This document shows, piece after piece, positions 45,645-54,356 of a stretch of DNA of 64,000 nt. Positions within the stretch are counted from its first letter, which is position 1. Every line of letters starts with the position of its first letter. Below the pieces are notes generated by a model. That model worked only from the letters and a program-made list of their open reading frames with translations. It had not been told where the DNA came from and ran no database searches. The position numbers were made by a program, and so were the translations under genes. The DNA comes from Sulfurimonas gotlandica GD1 (GTDB lineage: Bacteria; Campylobacterota; Campylobacteria; Campylobacterales; Sulfurimonadaceae). Location: contig NZ_AFRZ01000001.1 of the NCBI RefSeq assembly GCF_000242915.1, forward strand, positions 2,170,001 to 2,234,000, written 5' to 3'.

Positions 45645-46370
45645 ATGCAAAAACAAGAAACACAAAAACAAGAAAAAATTGTATCAATGTTTGATGATAT
45701 CGCTCCAACGTATGACACTGCAAATCGTGTTATGAGTATGGGTGTAGATAAGAGCTGGAGACGTAAAGCTTGTGATTTAGCTTACAAATTTTATGCTAAA
45801 GATTCTGTTGATAAGATTGTTGATGTAGCTTGTGGAACCGGTGATATGATGGATTTCTGGCGTTCTCGCTCAGTTTCGTCAGGAGTAGCAGTAGGCGAGA
45901 TTGTTGGAGTTGATCCATCTGTTGGTATGGTTAAGGTAGCTCGTAAGAAGTATCCTAAATTTAACTATCATATATCAAAAGCTACTGAGATTCCTCTTGA
46001 AGCTGGTAGTGCAGATTTTTTAAGTATTACTTATGGCATTAGAAATGTAGTTGAGAGAGAAAAGGCTTTAGTTGAGTTTAACAGAGTTCTTAAAAAAGAT
46101 GGACTTGTTATAATTTTAGAGTTTATGAAAAATGAAAATCCGTCTCTACTTGGGCAGATAAGAGATTTTTATATGAATAAAATTTTACCTAAAGTAGGTG
46201 GGTTCATCTCTAAAAATTTAGAAGCTTATGAGTACTTGCCAAATTCTATAGAAGACTTTTCAACTGTAGAAAATATGCAAAAAGAGCTTGAAGCTGCTGG
46301 CTTTGAGATGCTTTATACTAAAAGCTTTTCAATGGATATCTCTACACTTTTAATAGCTAGAAAAAAATAA
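45645..46370 (+). CDS. ubiE: Ubiquinone/menaquinone methyltransferase
   Basis: SAM-dependent C-methyltransferase for the last step in menaquinone synthesis (called MenG where no ubiquinone is made). The 241-residue product has MFDDIAPTYDTANRVMSMGVDKSWRRKACD, the SAM motif VDVACGTGDM, GVDPSVGMVKVA and LSITYGIRNVVEREKAL. Campylobacterota use menaquinone only, so MenG is the probable role. Confidence 0.93.
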   Translation: MQKQETQKQEKIVSMFDDIAPTYDTANRVMSMGVDKSWRRKACDLAYKFYAKDSVDKIVDVACGTGDMMDFWRSRSVSSGVAVGEIVGVDPSVGMVKVARKKYPKFNYHISKATEIPLEAGSADFLSITYGIRNVVEREKALVEFNRVLKKDGLVIILEFMKNENPSLLGQIRDFYMNKILPKVGGFISKNLEAYEYLPNSIEDFSTVENMQKELEAAGFEMLYTKSFSMDISTLLIARKK

Positions 46371-46391
46371 TTTTTACATAAAGGTGAAGCT

Positions 46392-47579
46392 TTGAATGTT
46401 TTAAATGTTTCATCATTAAATGAGCAGATTCAAATTCTTTTAGAGAGTACTTTTTCTCGAGTTCTTGTCGAAGGAGAGCTCTCTAGAATTACATTCCACA
46501 ACAGCGGTCATATATACTTCACATTAAAAGATTCAACTTCAACTCTTAAAGCTGTAATGTTCAAGGGAAATGCAACAAAACTAAAATTTCAGTTAAAAGA
46601 GGGTCTCAAAGTCATTTTAGATGGTGCTATTACTCTTTATAAACCTCGTGGTGAATATCAGATAAATTGTTTCTCAATAGAACCAGCAGGACATGGTACT
46701 TTGGCTTTGGCATACGAGCAACTGAAACAAAAGCTTGCATCTAAAGGATATTTTGAGCAAAGTATAAAAAAACAACTTCCAAAATTTCCTTCTAAAATTG
46801 CTCTGATAACTTCAGCAACTGGTGCAGCTCTGCAAGATATGCTCCGCGTTGCAAACAGTAGATATAGAGCTTTGGAGATAGATATCTATGATGTTTTAGT
46901 TCAAGGAGACAGTGCAGCATCTTCAATAGCGAATGCCATTATTGTAAGTGATACAAGAGAGTATGATTTTATAGTAATAGGTCGTGGTGGCGGAAGTATT
47001 GAAGATCTATGGGCCTTTAACGAAGAAATTGTTGCAGATGCTATTTTTAGAGCAAAGACCCCTATTGTTTCAGCTGTTGGACATGAGATAGATTGGCTTA
47101 TAAGTGATTTTGTATCAGATTTAAGAGTACCGACTCCAAGTGCAGCGATGCAGATGTGTCTTCCTGATTCAAATGAACTGTATCAGACTCTTGATTCATT
47201 ATCAGTTCAATATACACAAATAGTGTCTCAAAAAATACAGAGTTCCAAGCAGGAACTTACTCATATGTATAGCTTATATTCTAGCCATTCAATTCAGAGA
47301 AAGCTAGAGCAGAAGATGCAAGAAGTGAAAATATTAAAAGACTCTTTTTTCCATGCTATGTCAACAAAACTCAATGTTGCTCAAAGTCAAGTTTTAAATC
47401 TGCAAAAGATGATAGAATCCAACCATCCAAAGTTTAAAAGTAAAAAAGGCTTTGCACAAATATCACAAGACTCAAAGGTTATAGATATTTCTACTCTTAA
47501 TGTTGGAGATGATTTTTTAGCACAGAGTGCTGAAGTCAGTATAAGTGCAAAAGTGATAAAAAAGGAAAATATATTATGA
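46392..47579 (+). CDS. xseA: Exodeoxyribonuclease VII large subunit
   Basis: Single-strand nuclease subunit. The 395-residue product has an OB-fold at the N-terminus (VEGELSRITFHNSGHIYFTLKDSTSTLKAVMFKGNA), the catalytic region LITSATGAALQDMLRVA, IVIGRGGGSIEDLWAFNEE, and VSAVGHEIDWLISDFVSDLRVPTPSAA, then a coiled coil. The start is TTG at 46392, five bases after AAGGTG; the ATG four bases on is out of frame. The next gene overlaps by 4 bases. No xseB is seen. Confidence 0.95.
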   Translation: MNVLNVSSLNEQIQILLESTFSRVLVEGELSRITFHNSGHIYFTLKDSTSTLKAVMFKGNATKLKFQLKEGLKVILDGAITLYKPRGEYQINCFSIEPAGHGTLALAYEQLKQKLASKGYFEQSIKKQLPKFPSKIALITSATGAALQDMLRVANSRYRALEIDIYDVLVQGDSAASSIANAIIVSDTREYDFIVIGRGGGSIEDLWAFNEEIVADAIFRAKTPIVSAVGHEIDWLISDFVSDLRVPTPSAAMQMCLPDSNELYQTLDSLSVQYTQIVSQKIQSSKQELTHMYSLYSSHSIQRKLEQKMQEVKILKDSFFHAMSTKLNVAQSQVLNLQKMIESNHPKFKSKKGFAQISQDSKVIDISTLNVGDDFLAQSAEVSISAKVIKKENIL

Positions 47580-48175
47580 GTTATCCAGATTTTTTTGATG
47601 AAATAGAAGTTATAAAAGTTAAAGATCAACTTTCAGCTATTTTAGGTGCATTCTCAAATGGAGAATATGAATTTAACTATCTTGATGTAGTAAAATCAGC
47701 TGGACATAGTTGTCCAACTGTAGCAGGTGCTTATCTTATTACATTGGAGGCTCTTAAAGCTCTCTACCCAGGTGAAGTGGCAGTTCGTGGAAATATTAAA
47801 GTAGAGTTCAAAGAATCATTACAAGAAGGTGTTGCTGGTGTAATAAGCAATGTAGTTTCTCAAATAACAGGCGCTACTGATAAGAGTGGTTTTAAAGGAT
47901 TAGCTGGAAAATTTGCAAGACACTCTCTAATGGATTTTGACTCAATGATAGACTCTTCTGCAAGGTTTACAAGAGTTGATACTGGTAAAAGTGTAGATGT
48001 TATTTACGATCCTTCATCTGTAATGCCAAATCCAAATATGCAGCAATTAATGCAAAAAATGATGGGTGGTTTGGCTCAACCAGTTGAGATTAAAGAGTTC
48101 GGTGAACTGTGGCAAGATAGAGTAAAAAGAATTTTTGAAAACACACAAAGTGTAATAAAAGTAATAGAGGTATAA
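47576..48175 (+). CDS. FmdE-like protein of unknown function
   Basis: A 199-residue protein. The motif VVKSAGHSCPTVAGAYLITLEALKALYP, with GH-x-CP, and the following AVRGNIKVEFKE resemble the FmdE family (named from formylmethanofuran dehydrogenase operons of methanogens). No other methanofuran genes are here, so that function is not implied. The Cys and His of GHSCP could bind a metal. The gene overlaps xseA by 4 bases. Confidence 0.6.
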   Translation: MSYPDFFDEIEVIKVKDQLSAILGAFSNGEYEFNYLDVVKSAGHSCPTVAGAYLITLEALKALYPGEVAVRGNIKVEFKESLQEGVAGVISNVVSQITGATDKSGFKGLAGKFARHSLMDFDSMIDSSARFTRVDTGKSVDVIYDPSSVMPNPNMQQLMQKMMGGLAQPVEIKEFGELWQDRVKRIFENTQSVIKVIEV

Positions 48176-48191
48176 AACCTCTTTACTATTT
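48166..48191 (+). terminator. Weak hairpin after the FmdE-like gene
   Basis: AGAGGT (48166-48171) and ACCTCT (48177-48182) pair around ATAAA; a broken T-rich stretch follows. It lies between two convergent genes and may close the long plus-strand operon. Confidence 0.35.
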
Positions 48192-49055
48192 TAATATTAA
48201 AGCTGGAAAGTATGTGTGAAGAGTTAGAGCTGTAGAAGCTGTTAGTTTTTTCATTATCTTATCAAACTTGTCTTCTTTGTTCCAGATAGGATCATCTACC
48301 CCGCTGAGTAAAATAAGTTTCATCTTCGCATTGTGACTTACTCCAAGAGAATCTACTAATCCAACATCTTTAGCTTGCTGAGCAGTAAATATATGTGCAT
48401 TAGCAAACTGATCTCTCTTTTTTATATCAAGCCCTCTTGCTTTTGCTACGTCTTGTGTAAACATATCATACGTGCCTTGGATAACCTTGTTTAGCTCATT
48501 TATCTCATAAGGCTCCCACTTTCTATCTGGTGTTCCAACCTGTTTATACTTACCTGCTTTTACACTTTGTGTAGATATCCCAATTTTATCCATTAATTCA
48601 CTCATATCAGCACCTTGCATGATTACACCAATGCTTCCAACCATTGAACCTGGATTTGCAATGATTTCATTTGCCCAGATGCTGGCATAGTAACTACCGC
48701 TGGCAATAGTTCCTTTTGCATATGCAATGACTGGTTTTTTTGTTCTTAGTCTTTTAATAGCGTATGCTATTTCAATAGATGGTGCTACAGCTCCACCAGG
48801 AGAATCAACTACAAGTAAAACACCTTTTACATTATTGTTGGCTCCAGCTTTTTCAATCTGCTCTAAAATTTCTGATACTTCTATTATCGGTCCAACTAAA
48901 TTAATCTGTTGAAGATTATTTTGAGTAAGATCTTGTTCACTTTCAGGAGCAAAAATCAAAACCAAAATTAGTACAAATACCATAGCTTTAAAATGGTTTT
49001 GGATAAAGCCCAGTGTTGTAGTTATAGGTGAAAATAGTCTTTTTAAAAATTGCAT
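48186..49055 (-). CDS. sppA: Signal peptide peptidase SppA, short form
   Basis: Membrane serine protease that degrades cleaved signal peptides. The 289-residue product has one N-terminal helix (about 22-38), GVLLVVDSPGGAVAPS, the catalytic Ser region ASGSYYASIWANEIIANPGSMVGSIGVIMQG and the Lys dyad in SVKAGKYKQVGTPDRKW. It is the short, single-domain form. It begins at the last base of the amidohydrolase gene on the same strand. Confidence 0.93.
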   Translation of the reverse strand: MQFLKRLFSPITTTLGFIQNHFKAMVFVLILVLIFAPESEQDLTQNNLQQINLVGPIIEVSEILEQIEKAGANNNVKGVLLVVDSPGGAVAPSIEIAYAIKRLRTKKPVIAYAKGTIASGSYYASIWANEIIANPGSMVGSIGVIMQGADMSELMDKIGISTQSVKAGKYKQVGTPDRKWEPYEINELNKVIQGTYDMFTQDVAKARGLDIKKRDQFANAHIFTAQQAKDVGLVDSLGVSHNAKMKLILLSGVDDPIWNKEDKFDKIMKKLTASTALTLHTYFPALILK

Positions 49056-50275
49056 TAATTACCTTTTTCTTGTTTTCCGTTTATATAAACTTTAGATATA
49101 TTATATCTATGTAATATTAAATGAATTGCTAACTCATCAGTCGGCTCTTTGTCTAAGTCTAATACAAGCATATCTGCATTTTTGCCTTCTGCAATTTCAC
49201 CTGTATTAAGATTAAGTGCAGATGCGGCGTTGATTGTAACGCTGTTTATAAGTTTTTTGGCAAGTTCTAATAGTGGCATCTCAGAGTGCATAAATAGTGC
49301 ACATTTCATCTCTTCAAAAAGATCTAGAGAATAGTTTGAACTTAGTCCATCAGTTGCACAAATCCAGTTGATGTTTTGTTTATCAAGAGCGTTTAAATCA
49401 AGAGCGCCATTGCCTAAAAGTCTATTTGAAATTGGGCAGTGGATAACTGTATGCTTATTTGAAGCAATAGTCTTTAACTCTTCTTCATTAGCTTTTACAA
49501 CGTGAGTAAGTAGAGCATTTGAGCCGTTGAAATGCTCTAAAAATTCTTTAGAGTCACTGACAGCAGAGTTTTGTTTTAAGAGGTTTTCAAAGAAATCTTT
49601 AAAATCTCCATCACTAGAATCCAGCCAGTTCCTCTCAGCTTCACTTTCCATAAAATGCGCACTAAGTTTAAGCTTTTCATTTTTTACTATTCCAAGAGCT
49701 TTTTTTATTAAAATAGGGTGAACAGAATAGGGTGAGTGAATAGCAACTGCTGGATGAAAACCTTCTCTTGCAACGCTCTTTGAAGCATCTAGACGAGAAA
49801 GAAAATCACCAAAAAGTGCATCTGCCATAGTTGCCTGAGAACCAATTAATTCATTGAAAAAAACTACATTTTGTACAGCTTTTGCACATGCTTGAAGATC
49901 CATTCCATGTGAACTTATTGCTCCAAATGTTGTAATACCTGATTCAAGCATAGCATCAATTGCTTTACTCATGCATGTAGCGTCACATCCGCCTATGAGC
50001 TCTTCACGATTTTCAATGACGCTGTATAGCCAGTTCATAAAATCGCCATAACTAAGATTAGTTTTATTCGCACTAAACTCTATATGAACGTGAGCGTTAA
50101 TGAGTCCAGGCATAAGAAGTGAGTTTTTTTCTAAAACAGCTACTTCTGCATCTGGATACTCTTTTTGTAACTCTTCAAGAGGAGCTATTTTTTGTATTGT
50201 TTTATCAAAAGCAACTGCTAAGTCTGTTAGCAGAGTGTTCGGTGTTAGTATATAGTTTGGTGATATTATTTGCAT
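49055..50275 (-). CDS. Amidohydrolase-family deaminase, possibly an aminofutalosine/adenosine deaminase
   Basis: A 406-residue metal-dependent hydrolase of the chlorohydrolase/SAH-deaminase type. GLINAHVHIEFSAN carries the first metal pair. HSPYSVHP, KLSAHFMES and VIHCPISNRLLGNGALDL follow, with the metal Asp in ATDGLSSNYSLDLFEEMK. Relatives in Helicobacter (HP0267) are annotated as aminofutalosine or adenosine deaminase; which substrate applies here cannot be told. The menaquinone methyltransferase gene is 3 kb away. Confidence 0.75.
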   Translation of the reverse strand: MQIISPNYILTPNTLLTDLAVAFDKTIQKIAPLEELQKEYPDAEVAVLEKNSLLMPGLINAHVHIEFSANKTNLSYGDFMNWLYSVIENREELIGGCDATCMSKAIDAMLESGITTFGAISSHGMDLQACAKAVQNVVFFNELIGSQATMADALFGDFLSRLDASKSVAREGFHPAVAIHSPYSVHPILIKKALGIVKNEKLKLSAHFMESEAERNWLDSSDGDFKDFFENLLKQNSAVSDSKEFLEHFNGSNALLTHVVKANEEELKTIASNKHTVIHCPISNRLLGNGALDLNALDKQNINWICATDGLSSNYSLDLFEEMKCALFMHSEMPLLELAKKLINSVTINAASALNLNTGEIAEGKNADMLVLDLDKEPTDELAIHLILHRYNISKVYINGKQEKGN

Positions 50276-50343
50276 ATTTTATCTTTATTGTTAAAGTTGC
50301 AAATTATATATAATAAGCCATGAAAAGCTTATTAAGAATCACT

Positions 50344-51465
50344 TTAAAGTGACTCTAACTCTTCATAAAGCTCTTTTGCCATAATTTTATAGTTTCTTTT
50401 GTGTGCGAGCAATTTTTCTTGTCCTGAATGTCCCATTTTGGCAATTTCTTCTTGTGACATATCTATAATTTTTTCAAGTTTAGCAACTATTTCGTCACTG
50501 TCAAAATTACAAAAGAGAGCATCTTTTTCACTGAAAAGTGTACGATTTTTTGCATTATCTGTCATAAGCGTAGGAATTGCACACGTGTAGTAGTCCATAA
50601 CTTTTGCCGGTATTGCAGTAGAGTAGATAGGAATATTTGGCAATAGTGCAATGCCGACATCACAGTCATCAACTTGAGCAAACAACTCATTTAAATTATC
50701 CGCCTTAATAATACTTATTTTATCATTGATTGTTGGATATTTCTGTATTACAAATCTTGCATATTCTGAGTCAAGTGTAGAGATGTTTAGATGCCAATTA
50801 TTTGAGTTTACTTTTGTAAAAGCAACTAATACTTCTTCAAATTGTCTAAGACTATCAAGAGTACCTACATAGATGAAATGACATTCATCTCCATCTGACT
50901 GGCGATGCGGAGTGATTCGTGCTGGGTCTAATCCTGCTGGTAATGGAAAACTTCTAACGCCTGTATCTGCATAAAAAGTATCTTCCATGTCTTTAGATGT
51001 TGGCATGAAAATATCACATTTTGATAGAAGGGTTTTCTTGGAAGATTTTTGAAAATAGTTTTTAACTGTATCTATAATTGTATTGCTGTTATTAGCTTTA
51101 TGAGCCTCATAAATCTCTTCTTTTTTTGGAAAAGATAGTCTATACCCTACTTTATAACCATATTTTTCGCGACTTTGGAGAATATCTTTTAAAATATCAG
51201 GCTTGTTACGAACAAATACATAGTCGTATGAAGAGAGATCAACACCCTTGGAATCCATATAACAAGCAATCTCTTTTTTATACTGCTCTGGAACTACATA
51301 GTCTGTTCCTTTTGCTTGAAAGCTATTTTTGAATTTTGTAAAATATACAATATTTACATCATAATACTCTTTTAGATAGCCGTTAAAAAGTGGACCGATT
51401 GTACCATGCTCACTATACTCTTGCTGATCTGTAATATAAAGAAGTTTCTTTTTCGTTTTTGTCAT
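50344..51465 (-). CDS. Glycosyltransferase, GT-B fold
   Basis: A 373-residue protein. The C-terminal half has the usual donor-binding pattern: FIYVGTLDSLRQFEEVLVAF, VDDCDVGIALLPNIPIYSTAIPAKVMDYYTCAIPTLM, and an ending of helices with GHSGQEKLLAHKRNYKIMAKELY. The N-terminal half has LLYITDQQEYSEHGTIGPLF. The acceptor is unknown. Its start overlaps the oxidoreductase gene by 4 bases, an odd pairing. Confidence 0.82.
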   Translation of the reverse strand: MTKTKKKLLYITDQQEYSEHGTIGPLFNGYLKEYYDVNIVYFTKFKNSFQAKGTDYVVPEQYKKEIACYMDSKGVDLSSYDYVFVRNKPDILKDILQSREKYGYKVGYRLSFPKKEEIYEAHKANNSNTIIDTVKNYFQKSSKKTLLSKCDIFMPTSKDMEDTFYADTGVRSFPLPAGLDPARITPHRQSDGDECHFIYVGTLDSLRQFEEVLVAFTKVNSNNWHLNISTLDSEYARFVIQKYPTINDKISIIKADNLNELFAQVDDCDVGIALLPNIPIYSTAIPAKVMDYYTCAIPTLMTDNAKNRTLFSEKDALFCNFDSDEIVAKLEKIIDMSQEEIAKMGHSGQEKLLAHKRNYKIMAKELYEELESL

Positions 51466-52826
51466 ATTTCATCCCCTTGTATTGTTTGCTCTTCTACTAG
51501 TTCATCATTGAAAAGTTGTTCGTCAAATTTAAATCCAAGATACTCACATATCGCCTCTACATCACGTACTGCATTGCCTAAACATGATGTTGCACCTGGA
51601 GAAGGTGTCATGTTGAAAATGATTCCTTCTCCAGTGTTTATAGAAGCTTCACCAAGCATAAGCTTTTGGTTTTTCTTGTCTAAGATTTGAGGTCTTACAC
51701 CACCAAAACCCTTAGCGTATGATATATCTTCTTCACTCAGAGAAGGTACAATTTTTCTTGCATCTTGGAGAAAGAGTTTTTTATTGATAAACGGCACTTC
51801 AAACATGAAGTTTTTCAGTACATAGTTGCGAATATCAGAATCTTTTAGTAGGTCATAAAAGATTTTAATAACATTGTAATCAAGTCGAAGAGTTTTAAAG
51901 AAGTCTATATAAGTGCCTGGTTTAAAACGTTCTAGTTTTGGCAGCATTAGAGCTGTCGGTCCAAATCTTGTAAAGCCATTAACTAAAATATCTGGATCAC
52001 CATGAAGAGCGGCAAATGGAAGCTTTGGATTTTGAACCATATATACTTTACCATTTAATATTTTACGGTTACCCATATAAAAACTTCCAGCCATTGGAAG
52101 ACAACCAAAATCTAGTCCATGCCCCATTCTGTGTGCTAGATATAGACTATGCGCACCAGCATCTACAACAACAAAATCAGCAGTAAACTGACTCATAGTT
52201 GTTTGTATATGATAAGTGCTCCCAATCTTTTGAATATGCTTTACTTCATTATTAAAAAAGATGTCCGTTACTTTATCTTTTATCTTAAGAGTATTATCTA
52301 TAAAAGTATCACTTAGAGCTTTAAAATCAACTGTAGTATATTCACCTTTTGCACCCATTCCAACAATATCTTCAGGACGCTCTTTCCCATCTTTGTCAAA
52401 AATGACAGCAGGTTCTATTTCGGCTAACTGCTCTTTAGTATAAAACTCCAAGTATGGATAGAGGGATTTAAACTCTTTGTAGCGGTTTTTAATGTAATCT
52501 ACCTCTTCATAACCTACACCAAGAGCCATTTTTTGATGTGAAAAAATCACCTTGTTTTCATAACCGTACTGAAGACAGTACTTCTCAACCATCTTTGCTG
52601 TTCTTTTGACTTTTGCAGCTTTTTCTAGAGTATAGTTAGTCTCGATATCACCACAGTGAATTGTCTGAGAATTCGCAGATCCATTAGAGTTCAGTGAAGC
52701 TAAGGAGCCATATTTCTCAAGTAAACATATGTTTTTTATGTCTGTATAACGGCCTAGTTCATAAAAAAGAGCAGCGCCAGAGACACCGCCTCCAACAACT
52801 ATTACATTATAATGATTCTGTGTCAT
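51462..52826 (-). CDS. mqo: Malate:quinone oxidoreductase-like FAD enzyme
   Basis: Oxidises malate to oxaloacetate and passes electrons to the quinone pool. The 454-residue product has the FAD motif VIVVGGGVSGAALFYELG at the start, ANSQTIHCGDIETNYT, VVDAGAHSLYLAHRMG and TGEGIIFNMTPSPGATSCLGNAVRD at the C-terminus. It resembles the divergent Mqo of Helicobacter (HP0086) and not the long E. coli type. It has a 4-base overlap with a glycosyltransferase gene. Confidence 0.82.
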   Translation of the reverse strand: MTQNHYNVIVVGGGVSGAALFYELGRYTDIKNICLLEKYGSLASLNSNGSANSQTIHCGDIETNYTLEKAAKVKRTAKMVEKYCLQYGYENKVIFSHQKMALGVGYEEVDYIKNRYKEFKSLYPYLEFYTKEQLAEIEPAVIFDKDGKERPEDIVGMGAKGEYTTVDFKALSDTFIDNTLKIKDKVTDIFFNNEVKHIQKIGSTYHIQTTMSQFTADFVVVDAGAHSLYLAHRMGHGLDFGCLPMAGSFYMGNRKILNGKVYMVQNPKLPFAALHGDPDILVNGFTRFGPTALMLPKLERFKPGTYIDFFKTLRLDYNVIKIFYDLLKDSDIRNYVLKNFMFEVPFINKKLFLQDARKIVPSLSEEDISYAKGFGGVRPQILDKKNQKLMLGEASINTGEGIIFNMTPSPGATSCLGNAVRDVEAICEYLGFKFDEQLFNDELVEEQTIQGDEI

Positions 52827-52967
52827 ATTTTCTTCTTTTTCAGGTTAATTTATTTGTTGTTATTATAAGATGCTACGATAATATTAATTTAAACATACTT
52901 AAATTTATAGATGGAAATATATTATATGATATAATCGAAAAAATAGATTTTTATTAAGGAGTTTATT

Positions 52968-53303
52968 ATGGGTGAGTTTATAAAATTTGAGAATTTAGAA
53001 GAAGAACTTGTTGACTTGACAGATGTTCTTAAAAATAGTCTGCAAAGTGAAGTATTATCAATTAAAAAGCTTGTAAAGTCGTGTGATAAGTTCAAAAAGA
53101 TATCTAAAACTATTTGTAATTTAGATGAAGCTGAGTATGTTATTTTTTCAAAATATATGACTAAACAATTCCATCAGTCTGAATCCTATATATTTGTAGA
53201 TGCTACAGGTAAAAATGTGTGTAATGTATCTGGTCGAGATATTGACCTATATGACATGATAATGGATTGTGAAAATCTTGTCGAGAAAAAAGATCAGTAT
53301 TGA
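52968..53303 (+). CDS. Small protein of unknown function
   Basis: A 111-residue protein with a strong ribosome site (AAGGAGTTTATTATG) and TATGATATAAT-type promoter sequence near 52925. It is mostly helical for the first 70 residues (EELVDLTDVLKNSLQSEVLSIKKLVKSCDKFKKISKTIC), then beta-like (SYIFVDATGKNVCNVSGRDIDLYDMI). No signal peptide or membrane helix is seen. I do not recognise the family. Codon use is like its neighbours. Confidence 0.7.
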   Translation: MGEFIKFENLEEELVDLTDVLKNSLQSEVLSIKKLVKSCDKFKKISKTICNLDEAEYVIFSKYMTKQFHQSESYIFVDATGKNVCNVSGRDIDLYDMIMDCENLVEKKDQY

Positions 53304-53381
53304 TCTTGTGTAACTCTTTTTAATATTACTTTTGATAGAATAGCTCCTTAAAAGTTTTAATATTTACAAAAAAGGTAAAAA

Positions 53382-53864
53382 ATGAAAGTAGTAGTTATCC
53401 AAGGTCCAAACTTAAATATGCTTGGTGTTCGTGAACAACATATATATGGTCCAATGAAGTTAGAGCAAATCCATGCACAAATGAAAGAATTCGCAACTCA
53501 AAATAACATAGAAATAGAATTTTTTCAAAGTAACCTAGAGGGTGAAATAGTAGATAAAGTTCAAGAGTGTTATGGAGATGCGGATGGTATTATTATTAAT
53601 GCTGCAGCATATACTCATACTTCAATAGCTATTAGAGACGCTATATCAGCAGTTGGTCTTCCTGCAATAGAAGTTCATATCAGTAATATTAACCGTCGTG
53701 AAGAATTTAGAAAAGAAAATATGATTGCTCCTGTTTGTACATCATCTGTTGTAGGTTTTGGCCCTTTTGGTTACCATCTAGCAATGATGGGAATGTTACA
53801 GATTATGAGTGAAATGCAAGCAGCTCAAGAGATGCAAAAGCAACAACAAGAAGCAGCTCAGTAA
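53382..53864 (+). CDS. aroQ: 3-dehydroquinate dehydratase, type II
   Basis: Converts 3-dehydroquinate to 3-dehydroshikimate. The 160-residue product has [20 protein letters not shown] (with catalytic residues), [69 protein letters not shown]. It ends in a Gln/Met-rich tail. AAAGGTAAAAAATG gives the start. It begins the block aroQ-folK-flhF, as in Helicobacter, but without the peptidase gene found there between aroQ and folK. Confidence 0.95.
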   Translation: MKVVVIQGPNLNMLGVREQHIYGPMKLEQIHAQMKEFATQNNIEIEFFQSNLEGEIVDKVQECYGDADGIIINAAAYTHTSIAIRDAISAVGLPAIEVHISNINRREEFRKENMIAPVCTSSVVGFGPFGYHLAMMGMLQIMSEMQAAQEMQKQQQEAAQ

Positions 53865-53867
53865 ATC

Positions 53868-54356
53868 ATGTATATAAAGCGTAGGCTTAATGAGAGTTTA
53901 ACAACCTTTAAAGGCTTACACTTCGGGTCTAATCTTAGGTCCAAAAGTTTTCACAGATACAGAGTTACAGTTGGAATCGGTGGCAATGTTGGAGATGTTA
54001 AACGAAGGTTTGAACATCTCTTTACATTTTTTAAAAGAGATAAAAGAGTTGAACTCTTAGAAACCTCGTTGATTTTGAAAAATCCTCCATTTGGTTTTAT
54101 GGGCCAAGATGATTTTTTAAATTCAATTATTATACTGCAAGTCAGCATGCAACCTTTTACTTTTTTGGATTACTTACATAGAGTAGAGAAAAAATTTGCT
54201 CGTAAGCGAAGTTTTGCAAATGCTCCAAGGACTTTAGATTTGGACATCATTTTTTTTGATAACAGATTTATGAAAACAAAGAGACTTACCGTGCCACATG
54301 CAAGTTGGTTTGAAAGAGAGAGTGTAATGATTCCCTTGATGGATATAAATAGATGA
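53868..54356 (+). CDS. folK: 7,8-dihydro-6-hydroxymethylpterin pyrophosphokinase
   Basis: Folate-pathway kinase. The 162-residue product has VTVGIGGNVGDVKRRFEHLF, SLILKNPPFGFMGQDDFLNSIIILQ, KKFARKRSFANAPRTLDLDIIFFDN and LTVPHASWFERESVMIPLMDI. About 32 residues precede the usual start; the ATG at 53868 is the first available. It overlaps flhF by 4 bases. Confidence 0.9.
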   Translation: MYIKRRLNESLTTFKGLHFGSNLRSKSFHRYRVTVGIGGNVGDVKRRFEHLFTFFKRDKRVELLETSLILKNPPFGFMGQDDFLNSIIILQVSMQPFTFLDYLHRVEKKFARKRSFANAPRTLDLDIIFFDNRFMKTKRLTVPHASWFERESVMIPLMDINR

